64,000 bases of DNA, taken from positions 42,325,210-42,389,209 of the forward strand of contig CM038047.1 of the NCBI GenBank assembly GCA_021397845.1. The letters run 5' to 3'. Every line of letters begins with the position of its first letter. Positions within the stretch are counted from its first letter, which is position 1. Of the stretch, positions 1-12,754 are shown piece after piece. A program made the position numbers and the translations under genes. Below the pieces are notes generated by a model. The model was not told where the DNA came from, made no database searches, and saw only the letters and a list, made by a program, of their open reading frames with translations. This DNA is from Areca catechu (taxonomy: Eukaryota > Streptophyta > Magnoliopsida > Arecales > Arecaceae).

Positions 1-386
1 ACCCTCGTCTCGGCACTCCACATCAACATCTCAAAAAAAAAAAAAAAAAAAAAAGAGAGAGAAGAAAAAAAAAAAAGAAGGCGAGTTCGAGACATGGCCA
101 AACTAGATTTTCATTGATTCAAGAAAGGGAAGTACAAACTGGAAGTTCCGACAGGCCAGGAGTCCCCCCCCCCCCCGCCAAAAAAAAAAAAAGAAACAGC
201 AACAAAAAGAAGAAGATACATGGTTCAGTTTGGCGCGGCGGCGGGGCCCTCAGCCTGGGTCACGCGCTCCGCATCCTCGCCGTCGGTGGCTGCTGGCTCA
301 GGGGGCCGCTCTGGAGCCACGGCTATGTCGCTCGCCGGGGCCACAGCTGTGACGTCGGCCGCACCGGAAGCCCTGCTGTCGGGTCC

Positions 387-2471
387 CTACCTCCTACCTC
401 CGAGCACCACCCCACTGAGGTCGAGCTCGGGGTAGAGGGACCCCACCTTCTCCCGGCACACTCGGAACCCCTTCAGGAAGGAGTCCACGGCGGCCTCCCG
501 GACCTCCGAGATGTACTCGTCGGAGGCCCGGAACTTCGGGACGGCTTCCTGTGCCTCCCGCTTCGCGGCTTCCAGGAGCCCGTTGACGTAGGCGCTCCGC
601 TCCTTCGCCGCACTCGCCTCCCGTCTGGCCTCTTCCAGCTGGCACTCCAGCCACCGAGAATGGGCCTGGAGGCGAGCCTTCTCGGCCGCGTCCTCCTCCA
701 CACGACGCTGGTGGGAGATCCTCTCCTCGGACAGAGAGGACTCCAGGTCCTTGCCGCGCTCCTCGGCGCGCGCCAGGTCCGCCTGGAGGGCCTGGTTGTT
801 CGCTCGCAGCTCGACCCCCTCTCCATGAGGTCCTTGACGTCGGCCGTGAGCTTGCTGAGCTTCTCTTCCTTCTCGGCATCCTTCTTCGCGTACCCTACGA
901 GGAAGTTCCTCAGCAGGAGCACGTCATTCCCAATCTACACAGCAAAAAGACCAGGTTAGAGGAGAGGCTGACCGAGGTCACAAAAGACAGAAGAGTCTGA
1001 GTTTGGACTTACCGTGAAGAGCTGCGGGAGGATCCCGAGCAGGGCGTCGGCGTAGTCCCTGCCACCTCAAGATCGACGGTCCCGGGAGGTGGAGGCGTAC
1101 TCTATCACTTTCTCCATGAGCCCCTTATCGCGGATTACTGAGCACCGGTTGGTGATCACCGGTGGCGGAGCCGTCAGGTCGGCTGCGACGGTGACTGACC
1201 CTCCAGCAAGAGCCGCCGTCAACGGGGCGGCTGAGGTCGCGGGCGGCGCCGTCGGCGCCGTGGCGATGATGGGCCGGTGCTGGGCGGAACTGCTGATGGT
1301 AGAGCCCCCTCGTCGGCAGCACCACCAACTCAAACGGCCTCGCCCCGAGGCAGCCTGGGCGGCGGAGCGGCAGCCTGGGCGGCGGTGCAGCAGCCATCAG
1401 GCTGGGAACGGTCACCGGCGCGACCTCCTGGCTCGCCTCGGTGCGAGCCCTCTTCGCTGCAGGCTCATCCACCTCGACGACGTCCCTCTGGGCCGCGCCC
1501 TCCAGGAGGTTCTCCAGCGAGAATTTCATGCCTGCAACACAAAAGAAAAAGAGGTCAGTCAGCTCGGCTAAAAAAGAGGAAGAATACAGAGGTCAAGGAA
1601 AGACTGAGTCTCACCCGGCTCGCGGATGGGACTGATCCCAGCCTCAAACAAGTTCTGCTCCGAGAGCAGAACCTCGAGCACCGGGACCACATCGCTCAGG
1701 AGCTGGGAGTAGGCCTCTTGGTCCACCGACTCGACCTGGGAGTTCCGGTTCGGAGACTGGTCCGGTTCGCTCCAGGCCCAGTCAACATCCTCGACCGAGG
1801 CAAAAAAAGAACCGGTTCTTCCAGCCCTTGATGGAAGAAGGGAGGTCGAACCGGAGGCACCTGGGCCGGGGCGAGATGTACCACCAGCCGTCATCGGTGG
1901 AGTACCTCTTCAGGGTAAACAGAGCCCTGAAGAGGGAGAAACGGGCAAGAAACCCGTGGAAGTGACAGAAAACAATAAAAGAGAAGATGACCCGGATGGC
2001 ATTGGGAGCCAACTGGGCCGGGACGAGACGGAAGTGGCTAAGGAAGGAAAGGAAAAAGGGATGCAGAGGAAACCGAAGACCCCCGAGAAGGAAGTCTTCG
2101 TAGAAGGCTATGCGGCCGGGGCCACTCATGGTGACGCGATCCCCGGGCCACGGAACGAGCAGACGGATTGACCTCAGGATGCCATAGACCTCCCGGAGCA
2201 AGGAAAGGTCACCTTCGGTCATTGTGGAAGCATGACCGGAGGGACCGGCAGAAAGAAGAGTTGGAGGAGGAAGGGAAGAAAGTGGAAGAGCAGAAGCGAC
2301 GGGAGGAGACCTGACACCCCTGGGGATGCCAATAGTGATACCCCCAGGTTGCAGTCGCCTGCGGGTCTCCTCCAGGATCACTTCCTCCTCCGAGGAGGAA
2401 GAAGACGGAGTCCTCGACCAGGACGGACCGGCCTCATCCGGATTAGAGGAAACATGGTGACGGCGCGCCAT
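387..2471 (-). pseudogene. Putative gypsy-type transposon protein (Transposase_28-like), three exons, frameshifted
   Basis: The reading begins MARRHHVSSNPDEAGPSW at 2471 and runs leftward. Exon 1 is about 1615-2471, exon 2 1013-1531 and exon 3 387-934; each junction has GT..AG (donors at 1614 and 1012, acceptors at 1532 and 935). Residues about 120-225 carry hallmarks of the plant 'putative gypsy type transposon' family: GLRFPLHPFF, QLAPNAIRVI, GWWYISPR and a WKNRFFF motif. Exon 2 is low-complexity Ala/Pro-rich. Exon 3 is a long coiled coil (KKDAEKEEKLSKL, RWLECQLEEARREAS). Frameshifts lie at an A7 run near 1801, near 1070 before DYADALLGILPQLF, and near 825 in exon 3. The biochemical function of this family is unknown. 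It is TE-borne and probably dead. Confidence 0.7.
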
Positions 2472-3080
2472 GACAAAGAAGAAAGCAAGAAGGATTCACT
2501 GGGGAAGAAGAGGAGAACAAGAAAGAAAATGAGGGCACTCATCGAAAATGCACTGTGCAAACGCGGGGTAGTGGAAATTAGCCTGCAGCAAACCGCCCAC
2601 GGAGCAAGGGAAAAGGCCTCATTCTGGAAAGTCCCCTCCTTTTCAAACTCAATCGACAGCCACCGTACCCGTCATTCCGCTCCGGGCCATTGGATGATCG
2701 TCGCGTGGATGCACGCCCGACACCGTCGCCTCGTTAGCAGGGAAACGACCCCTGCTTCGAAGCGATGCATTTATTGCGGGCGAACAGGCGACGCGTGGCG
2801 ACCTCCTATAGGGCTTCGGGCGCACCGAGAAACGGCGACGAGGATCGTGGCAATTATGACGCAAGATCTTCGCCTCCCCACGTCATATCCGTATTTATTC
2901 CCAACGTTCCGTCCCACGAAGCCCCAACGGAACGTCGGATTGGGGGGCAACGGTTACGGCCGTAATGATGACGTGGTCTGTCGCAGATCCCGTCGGGCAT
3001 TATTCGAGCCACGTGGAGGTTTTCGGCCGAGTCAGCTGCGGCTCCCACACGCCTGAAGTCGAGCTTGGCTCGGGCTCCCC

Positions 3081-3655
3081 CGCTCCCTCGCCAGGTGGCA
3101 CCCTGAGATGGTCCCACCTCGGTCGAGGTCGAGCCGGGCCCCTTCGCTCCTTCGCCAGGTGGCCCCTGGAGACGGGACGGGACCACCTCGGCCGAAGCCG
3201 AGCATCCTTCTATCGCCCCGCCAGGTGTCCGCCCAGGAGGGGTCCACCTCGGCCAAGGTCGGCTGCTCCCCCGCTCCCTCGCCAGGTGGCACCCTGAGAT
3301 GGTCCCACCTCGGTCGAGGTCGAGCCGGGCCCCTTCGCTCCTTCGCCAGGTGGCCCCCAGAGACGGGACCACCTCGGCCGAAGTCGAGCATCCTTCTGCC
3401 GTCCCGCCAGGTGTCCACCCAGGAGGGGTCCACCTCGGCCAAGGTCGACTGCTCCCCCGCTCCCTCGCCAGGTGGCACCCTTAGACGGTCCCACCTCGGC
3501 CTAGGTCGAGCCGGGCTCCTTCGCTCCTTCTCCAGGTGGCCCCCAGAGACGGGACCACCTCGGCCGAAGCTGAGCATCCTTCTGCTGCCTCGCCAGGTGT
3601 CCACCCGGGAAGGGTTCACCTCGGCCAAGGTCAGGCAGCTCGTACAGAGAAGGCC
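3081..3655. repeat. Nine-monomer tandem array with trimeric higher-order period
   Basis: The anchor CCAGGTG recurs at 3091, 3155, 3221, 3282, 3346, 3407, 3468, 3532 and 3593. The spacings are 64, 66, 61, 64, 61, 61, 64 and 61 bp. Monomers share the core CCACCTCGGCC but fall into three types (CCAGGTGGCACC, CCAGGTGGCCCC and CCAGGTGTCC) that alternate in fixed order. The true repeat is therefore a trimer of about 186-191 bp, present three times. It sits upstream of the start of the Transposase_28-like pseudogene. Open frames across it are artefacts of the repeat. Confidence 0.9.
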
Positions 3656-4440
3656 CCAAAGAGCGGAGGCGCAGGTTCCGAGATTGGCCCTCGAGCCGTG
3701 CGTGCTGCACCCCAAAGAAGGCACCCCGTACGGATGGCGGCGGCACGCGAAGCATCACTTACGTCAGCCCGACAGGTTCTGCAGTCGAGAGACGCGGTTC
3801 TGGCAAAGCAGGGCCCGTTAACGGACAGCGCCGGCACCTGGGAAGGAGAGCGCCCATGCTCGGCCCAAGGTCTGGCCGGCCGCCCTGCCGGCGCCCCCCT
3901 CCTTTACCCTTTCCCCGCTAGGCTCGGCAGACGAGGCCGGAAAGCCGTCTGGCCCTCAGAACCAGAAGGGAAAAGAGAAAAGGACGGAGAGGGGGCGACG
4001 AGAGCGACAAGGGGAGCCTCCCAAGAGCGGAAAACGAGCAGGCAGCGGGAGGAGATAAAAGGAAGGAGAGAAGAGATGACCAGGTAAGGGGAGACAAGTA
4101 AGAAACAGAGGCTGGAAGCTCCGCTCCGAGAGTAAGATCCAGGGTCCCGAGAGGGGATTGCTTGGCTTGAGCTCGGCAAAGGAACCCAGCCGGGTTTCTG
4201 GTCTCTCTGGCATCTTCCTTGTTAGTGAATTCTCTGAGTCTGGGATTCCTTCGGGGGCCGTCCCAGAAAATATGTTCCCTCTTACCGTCTACTAACTTGA
4301 TCGTCGGAGCTCCCTCACCGGGATCCCCAGCCAGGGTCTTTTGACCTTGCCTTGCAGGTCCGGTCCAGCCAGGAGGCCCCAGGAGCAAGACGGTCTAGAC
4401 GGATCGGCGGTTCCGAGGCACGGGCGCGACGACGAGATCG
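3656..4440. other. LTR-like non-coding tract of the gypsy fragment
   Basis: No convincing coding sequence is present. Read on the minus strand the tract contains stretches such as GACGATCAAGTTAGT and a short AT-rich patch near 4260, in the style of a gypsy LTR. No TG..CA ends or second copy could be matched in the window, so this is a tentative label. Confidence 0.3.
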
Positions 4441-5600
4441 GCAACACTGAATAACAACATTATTATTAACATAAATAATTGTATAATCAAAAATAGTAGG
4501 AATGCTAAATACTAGTCAATGGGCATATACCATAAATGATATACAAGAGTCCAAATGCAAAGTCACATATTCTCCTTTGGGCAGAACATGTAATATGCAT
4601 AAGTACTCTTCACATGAAGTCACAAGTAAATGAAATACCCTAACAGTCACGAACCTATCCCCTTTGGGTAGACTAGTCCATGAAAGCTAGAGCACCATTG
4701 CAACACAATACCCCATTCAACCTTTCTAGTTAAAATATACAACAACCTCCTTTGGGCAGGCGATTGTATGCAATAACCAGAAACCCTCTCATAATGAAAA
4801 AATTCATGGACAACATAAATAAACTACTTTGATGATAAATATTTATGCCAACCCACAAATTATTTATATAGAGAAGATAAATGTCCAAATAAATATATAA
4901 TGACATACTTCAATGACATGTATGCCACCAAAAGATCAGTCCAAAATGGGATACTCTATAACATGCACCCTATTGATCATATTATTATATAATAATGCAT
5001 TCCAACTACCACATCTATCAATATACTTACTACATAACTATAAAACACCTTTGGACAAGAATTATAGTATATAATAAGTATCACAATCAATTACAGATAA
5101 TTTTGGATCAATTGTTATAGAGACATCAATATGCAATTCTAAATAAAAGATAAGTCATTAGTCCTCATTAACTCAGCTATTCAAAATTCATAGAGTGCTT
5201 CAAACCTTTTGAGGCTACGTAAAAATATACTTGAAATATATGATAGTGAATAAAATTGTACATAAATAATTTTAAATTATTTAAATATTTTAATAAATAT
5301 GAAGAACTTTACCAAAATGTTCTTCAAATTATTACGAGTCCAACAGTCCAAAAATTGCTCAAATCGAATATAAAATGAGCAAGTTACAGTGATTTTTTAT
5401 CAAAAATAATAGTAAAGGACCAAACCGTAAATTTCATATATTTATTTGGACTCATATTTAATTTATAAGAGTTTAAGTGCAAAAATCTTCTTAATCCCAA
5501 AATTAAAATAGGCCCACTGTAATTGGATCCAACCAATTCTTCAATTTGGGCTAAATTTATAATTAATGAATTCTGTTCAAAGCGGGTTGTAACCCGATAA
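4441..5600. other. AT-rich non-coding stretch with recurring CCTTTGGGCAGA-like motif
   Basis: There is no coding signal. The motif CCTTTGGGCAGA or a close variant occurs at 4574, 4671, 4749 and 5048 (the last as CCTTTGGACAAG). Surrounding text is loosely similar, so this looks like a decayed array or a repeat-rich LTR. Composition changes sharply at 4440 relative to the GC-rich element on the left. Confidence 0.45.
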
Positions 5601-7240
5601 CCCATCAATCCAAAAAATCTTTAAAACATTCTCTTCTTCCTCTCCTTTTCATCCCAATCGAGACTTTCCAAAACTTCATTAATGGCTTCTTCAAGCTTGG
5701 AGTCTTCCTCCATAAAGAGTCACCGACCAAACCGATTACTAGCGGCCATTCCCTGGCCACTAGTGATCCAAAGTATAGTAAGAGACAAGAACGGAGTGAC
5801 ACAGGAGAGCCATCGGCAACTCATCTAGATGTCTAAAAAATCTGCCACGGCATTCACCACAAGCCGGGCGGGATCCAACAATCTGGCAACAGCCTCTGCT
5901 ATCTCCTTCCGGAAGATGGCGAGGTCCTTGCGACGGGATACAATGAACCGTCAAAATCCAACAGGATCCATCCGACGGTAGTACAGCGGAGGACCACTTG
6001 GAGGTCTTCGGGAAAACAAGAACAGAAGCAGCATCCCAAGGGCCTAGCATCGTTCGGCACTAGCATCGATAATCGAGCTACAGTCGCCACTATCTAAATG
6101 ATCGCTAGTCAATCACTGCCGAACGCTTTTAGCGAGGTATGGGAGGAGGAGAGAGGCACAGTGGTTCCTACCATTTGCTAGCCTATCCCCTTTTTTTTAA
6201 CCAATATATTTCAAGGTCTCAACTATAGAAGAACTAATTTACAATTTCAGAAAATCTAGGGACCTAAATGCAAAATGGGCCTTTTATTTTGTTATTGGCT
6301 TATTGGGTATTGGATTATTGGGTTACTGGGTTTGAACCTAAATCCAAACAAAGTCCAAAACCCCTTTTCTTCCCCACGATCAAACCTAATCAGAGCTTGA
6401 ACCCAAAAATCCAAACAAAACCCCTCTTCCTGGTTCAACCCCACCAGTGCCACCGCTGGCAAAACCACCACCGGGGCCAGCCAAGAAGGGTCCGTCGCCA
6501 GCTCCGGTGAGCATGCCAGAGGTCGGAACGCCTCCAACGTCTGGTGGGACGGGTAAGACTCTTCCCTAGTTTTTTTTTTTGTTCGCCGCCCCTCTCTTTC
6601 TAAACGTCCCACTGTCCGTGTCAAACCGATGGGACGGCCACGATGACCGACCGGGAACTATCGGTTGCCGCCTCCAACGTATCGCCAGCATCTGATCCGG
6701 GCCCGACGGTGAGCAGCCTCCTTTTTTTTTTCTTTTTGGGTTCGCCATCGCTTCCATCAAACCCCTTATCGCCGGTGCTTGAGCCGACGGGACAGCCACC
6801 CATTGACCAGGAAGACCCGATCGGCGACTCCAGTGATGTCACCGGAGATCGGTAATGCGACGGCTAACAATTCAGCACTTCTTCCTTCCTTTCCATTTTT
6901 TTTTTGTTATGGTCGGCCATCGGTGGTTATCAAGACCTCCGATTATCGCCACCTGGGAAAGGAAGAGGAGGGGGGGTTCCGGTCACGGAAAATGGCCGGA
7001 AACGTGGCCGGCGGTGATGACCCAGGAATGGCCGATCGTGGCTTCCATGGTAGCCGCCTTTTTTTTTTTTGGGATCTCAATCAATCGGCTGAGATCCGAT
7101 GATTGGGATCGGGTCCTGATGCCCGATCGCCGTCAGGTTTTGTGGTTTTTTTTTGGGGGGGTGTCTAAAATAAACACCGATCATCTCTACACTGACCGGT
7201 TTCAATCAAAAGATTAAAATATTGAACACGATGATTTTAA
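5601..7240. other. Non-coding segment with periodic T-tracts, probably retrotransposon leader
   Basis: No protein family was recognised in any frame. From about 6560 to 7160 the plus strand shows five runs of T (8-12 nt) near 6570, 6722, 6897, 7061 and 7147, each set in GC-rich sequence. The segment lies on the internal side of a minus-strand primer-binding site at 7240-7265, so it may be the untranslated leader of a lost element. Confidence 0.35.
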
Positions 7241-7265
7241 TCTGATACCAGGGCTCTGATACCAA
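7240..7265 (-). other. Retrotransposon primer-binding site (initiator tRNA-Met), doubled
   Basis: On the minus strand the sequence reads TTTGGTATCAGAGC followed at once by CCTGGTATCAGA. The first is a full match to the TGGTATCAGAGC site used by many plant Copia and gypsy elements. It is preceded by a CA-ended sequence (plus strand TGTAG at 7265-7269), as expected for the end of a 5' LTR lying to the right. Confidence 0.6.
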
Positions 7266-9056
7266 ATGTAGAAAAAATATTTTCTAAATTTCTAGGATCA
7301 ATCAAAAGATTAAAATCATGTAAATATAAATAGATCTGAGGAATGTATACCTGTATTCTCCATGAATCCCAAACCTGGAAGTGATCCTCACATGAACATC
7401 GACGGCATAGTCCTTCTCTCCGGGCTTCTTTAGAAAGGCGGCTCTTAATGAAAAAAATCACCATATCATAAATTACCGAATACGTGATATATATAAATAG
7501 AGGAAGTGGAGAGGGAACCTAGCCAATAAAATGAATATATCCTAACTGACCCTTTCATCTTGAATAAAAGAAAATACTAATTAATGTTAGTCCAAATTAA
7601 AATTTTTTTTACAAGTGATTGTTACTAAATGGCATGTATACACTAGAATTTGCACCTTAAACTTCAAATTTGAATAAAACACCACCAAAATGTGCATGCA
7701 CCTGGCATATTCTGGTATATAATTAAGTGATCGGAAGTCATTGGCAATTCGAATTAGGTGATTTTCAGTGAATTATAAATTTGAAGAAAGACTTTGTATC
7801 TTGAGCAATAGTTGAAGTTTAATGGTGCAAGAGGGGATGGTTGTTAGAGAAAAGCAAAAAGCTTTCTCAGCATTGTTTTTTTCAAATAAATGAATATAAT
7901 AGAGCTAAAGATTTTTAAACAGAAACCAACAATATACTGGAAAATATGTTGGCAGCTTACCATCATCTTAGTTTCCAGTACAGTAATTTGAGTATACAAG
8001 GACATGCATGGCAATATCAAGGGCAAATTGAAGAACTTTATGAGGTTGCAAATGTTTTTTTTTTTCAAGATAGCTTCTCAGATCACCCTGAGTTCCAATA
8101 GTGGCAAAATTTATGGAGGTCATAATTCTGTAATCTTAATAAAAATCATTTTATCAAAAATAGAAACTGGTTGGTCATTAACATTGATACTGAGTGTTGA
8201 AAAAGTTAAGGTGCGGAACAGAAAGAACAAGTCATTCATAAAAATATACTATATCATAATATATAATTTAATATATTATAACATATTTATTATATTTTAA
8301 AATATAAAATATTTATTATAATATAAAATATATTATAATGTATTATTATAATATCATGTTATATATTTCTTATTTTTTAATTTTTTTTAAAAAAATATTA
8401 ATTTATAAATATTTTTTTTAATTTTTTGTTTTTATTTTTTATTTAATTTTGAATAGGAAAATTGCATGTTGTATCTCCTCCCTTGCATCCGTACATTTCA
8501 CGTGTTAGAAAAAACCTAGTTTGATAAATATAGTTTGAATGGCACCGGTTTGATAAATATTTAATAAAAAAAATATTATTTAAAAAAAAAAAAACTTGGC
8601 AAATAGGGTAGCAAGAACATTACAAGGGAAATCCTCCTTGCATTATGCAGCCCCTATGTAGGTGGTACATACCAAAATGAAGCAGTTATGACATTTAAAG
8701 CTGTCATGCATCAGCCTAAGATCTCCATGCACATTTAAACAGTCAATGTGTAACCCAACAACATTACAGCTTCAAGGCATAAAAGGGTGACTGGTCTAAA
8801 AGGTTGACATTCAATGTCAAAAACCCCAACTATAAATAACGTCTAAGAGTTGCCCACCAACAATTTCATGCAACAAATAATTACATTTAAACGATGGAAA
8901 AGAACAGGGCTAGTAAGTAATGCAATCTGGATCTGAATAGCTTTCCCTGTCAAGTATCTTAACAGAAACGTTGGTACCATTCCATTTAGCAACAAGGTAG
9001 GTCCCCTCTATAAGTTAAAAAAAATAAAAAAAGACATTTTTTAAGAATGAATTTTG
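7266..9056. other. AT-rich non-coding DNA; left part may be a decayed LTR
   Basis: The first few hundred bases adjoin the primer-binding site and could be the end of a 5' LTR on the minus strand, but no partner LTR was found. 8250-8460 is almost pure A/T with ATATTATAAT-type repeats. 8460-9056 has no recognisable gene. Nothing else is supported. Confidence 0.4.
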
Positions 9057-12000
9057 TTTTTTTTTTTTTGTTTTTATGATCAAATGGAGCATTCACCGAA
9101 AAGTTCTACAGTGAACACGTCCAAGGAAATCAGAAAGAACAATATCCCATAAGAGACTAGGGGCATCCCCTAGGTCAGTCCACAAAAATATATATCACCA
9201 GGATGGTTCACCACATAGGAAACCACCCAGTCCACTGCCGAGTTAGCCTCCCGATAGACATGTCTCACAAAATAAATGGAGCAACCATGCAACAGAAGTG
9301 CAATATCCCTAAGTAGAGGGTGAGCCGGTATCGAACGCTGAGCCTCCTGGATCCACATAATAATAGTAGCCAATCAGATGATTCAGATGAAGGCATCTCC
9401 TTGCATAGCTCATGCCCGTCCAAGCGCCCCGAAGCTCCGCAGCAAGGATAGTAGGCTCGACCATGTGGCAACCCCCAACCACCAAAAAGCGAAGACCAGG
9501 GCCACGAATAAGAAAAGCCGCACCACCCTGAGAGCCCCTGATACTCCCATCGAAGCTGACGGTGGCGAACCTAGGAGGAAGGGGCTCCTAAGTGATGAAA
9601 GCCTGATGAGGTGCTCGAGGGATCGAGCTGAAGCCCCAGGTCTCGAAGGTCATCATTGTCGTCATAAGGTACTTGGAAGCTTGAAGATGGGCTGTCTCTA
9701 CAATAAATCTGGCCGAACTTGTTTTGGAGTTGAAGACCAGTTCATTCTTGATGAGCCAGGTATGATAAGCCACATAGGCAGGGAGAATACGAGAATGGTG
9801 ATCAGTGTCAGCCGGAGCCAGTCCAGAAAGGAAAGTGCATACAATCCGCAGCAGTTGTAAGGAGGCTGTCCTGAATGACCAGTCTCCAGATAAGAGCAGC
9901 CATAGAGCAAAGAAATAATACATGCTCCAGGGTCTTAATATCAGTATCACACATAGGGCAAACAGAGAGAACCTGAATATCTCTCGAAATAAGGAAGGCT
10001 CTCATGGGAAGGCGTCTCCACGTGACCCTCCATAAGAACAAACTGACTCTCGAATGAATCCCCAATCTCCAAATCTAGCCAATATCCAAGATCCTGTGGG
10101 GCTCGGTGTGGATCCAGGGATAAATATCTGCCATCACGATCCTGGGGAGGGAGGAAGATCTCCACACTCGAACATCAACAGTGGCATGAACTAGTAAGTT
10201 AATGGCCTAAACCCTCTCACCCAGAATAGGACCAAAAGTTTGACTGACAGTTTTCCTATCCTAGTGAGAGCCCTTCAAGGAAAATAACCAATGAATAGAT
10301 AGAGACTGCGGAGCTTCCATAGAGATGAAGGTCGGCCAATGGAATAAGGAAAGGTCTAAGACCCAAGGGTCACCCATAAAATCAATAGACCTACCATCAC
10401 CCACAATCCACCAGGTTCGAGGAATAACAACATAAGCTCTATTAGTATCTCCCTCCATAAAGCAAAACCTCTCCTCCTACTATCAGTATATCCCCCAAAG
10501 GTGAGAGGGCCATACTTAGCAAACATTATCCTTGCCCATATGCTATTGGGACACAGAAGGTATCTGGCAGTAGACTGGTCAAAAGTGCCTCCCGTCTCGC
10601 AACTAGAGATTGAATTCCAAGACCCCCAGTACTCCTCGATTGGCAGACCACATGCCAGCCCAGTAGATGAATATGGTGAGCGGCTGGAGAGTCACCTCGC
10701 AGGAATGCATGAATAAATTGCTCCACCTTCAAGATCACAGACTTGGAAATGATGGCATTGGATAACAAGTAAACCGGAATGGAAGTAAGGACATACCTGA
10801 TCAGAGTAATCCTGCCCATCGAGGAGAGGGCTCTCCCCTGCCATCCCTCCATCCTGTCACGAACAGCCATAATCAACCTCCCACAGTCGGCCTTATGGAG
10901 TTTCTCCCCAGTAATCGGTACCCCCAGGTAGTGTAAAGTACCGCTATGCTCAGGCACTCCAAGAATCTCCGAGATAGTATGATGAATAGTAGGAGTCTTC
11001 AGGCTAAAGTAGATATGGGATTTAAGAAGATTGATACGCTGGCCCGAAGAGAGGCAATAATCCTCCATAACCTGTTTGAACCCGTGAGCATAATGGGCAG
11101 TAGCACACCCCAAGAGTAAACAGTCATTTGCAAACAGGAGGTGCAAGATCGGGTAGGCACTAGGGGCAGGAATGTAAGGAAAAAGACTCGAACCCTGTGC
11201 CACAGCCTGGAGAGCTCACAAAAGAGTATCAGCACAAATAATGAACAGGTATGGAAAAAGAGGGCAACCTTGGTGCAGACCGATGTTTGAGAAAAAGAAT
11301 TATAAGAGAGAGCCATTGATGAGACTAGCAAATAGTGGGTGGATAATACAAGCCAAAATCTAGGTGATGCATCGAGGATGGAAGCCAAAATCAGAAAGGG
11401 CCTTCTCCAAGAAAGACCAGTGCATCCGGTCATAGGCACGCTCAATGTTAAGTTTAATAGCCATAAGACATCAACGGGTTGAAGCCCTCCAGAGATCAAA
11501 CATAAACTCCTGAGCATTGAGGACATTATCAGAAATAGACCGGCCGCCCACAAAGGCCTCCTACTCCGGGCAGATAAGGTGAGGGAGGACAGGCTTCATC
11601 CTATGAACAATAATTTTGGCATAGTCTTGTAGAGAGTGTTGCACAAACTAATAGGCCTATAATGACCGGGTTCAGAAGCATCTTGATGCTTGGGTATAAG
11701 AGTGATAAAGGTCTGCTTCCAAGAGTCCGGCATCCTACCCTGGACAAAGAATTCTTGCACAGTATCCACTACCTTACCCCGAACAATACACCAGTAATGC
11801 ATAAGAATAAGGGAGGAAAACCATCCGGTCCAGGAGTTTTTCAGCACCCAAGGACCAAAGAGCATGCCGAACCTCATGTTCTGAAATAGGTCTGATGAGA
11901 TCCCGATTCTTTCGATCAGTCACCATGGCCAGAGGAGGAAAACTTGGATGGATAGGACCCTGGGGGGATAGACCATCTAAATCTAAAGAACTGGGTAATG

Positions 12001-12754
12001 AGACCCATGATAGCATTATCCTCCTCAATCTAGGATCTCCTAGAAGACCGCAGATCTAATACGGTTCCTGTGCCTATGGACCATGATAGATTAGTGAAAG
12101 AACCTGGTATTCCTGTTCCCTTCCTTGATCCATGCACTCTTGACTTCTGCCTCCAGAACACCTCCTGCTGGCTAAGAAAAGACTGATGGGTGGACAAGTG
12201 ACTCCGCAAAGCCACCAAGTCCTCATCCGAAAGACACCCATTCCTATCCTCCCGATCTTGGAGCTGATGAATAGAAGCCTCGACCTCTATCAATCTAGAG
12301 AAGATATTCCCCACCTTAGCCCTGTTCCACTAGCACAACCGCCTCTTGAGTAGATCCATTCAGTGAGAGACCCTGTATCTAGCATCCCCCCAGACTAGCA
12401 TCCTCCAGACTTCCCTCACCAACTCCCATGAGCGAGGATAAGCCAACCAAAACTTCTCAAACCTGAAAGGAGGCTTACAGGAGACTAGAGAATCCATAGA
12501 TAAAAGAATAGGGTAGTGATCAAAACCAATCCGAGGGAGATGCCTCACAAGATGCATCGAGTGCCCATGCAGCTAGTTAGGAGTGGCTAAGAAATTATCT
12601 ATTCTCTCCCAGACCCTTGCTCTTCTTGAACGATTATTATACTAGGTGAAATGAGGGCCTACAAACCCCAGGTCCACTAGGCCATTGGAATGGATGAAGT
12701 TCCCAAATTCCCTTGAGCCAATGTCTTATACATAGGGTCTCCTATAGACTTGGG

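Larger units (their letters stand above)
1..4440. mobile_element. GC-rich LTR-retrotransposon fragment, probably Tat/Ogre-like gypsy
   Basis: This block is strikingly GC-rich and stops abruptly near 4440, where AT-rich DNA begins. It contains a Transposase_28-type coding region on the minus strand, a tandem array upstream of that gene, and an LTR-like tract at 3656-4440. Extra ORFs of this kind are known from Tat/Ogre gypsy elements, where they often lie antisense between pol and the 3' LTR. If that holds here, the element runs on the plus strand and its gag-pol lies left of the window. No LTR pair or target duplication could be seen, so the class is inferred from the gene it carries. Confidence 0.5.

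Noticed and set aside
2854..3821. Long Arg/Gly/Pro-rich open frames on both strands
   Set aside because: They are by-products of the GC-rich trimeric tandem array.
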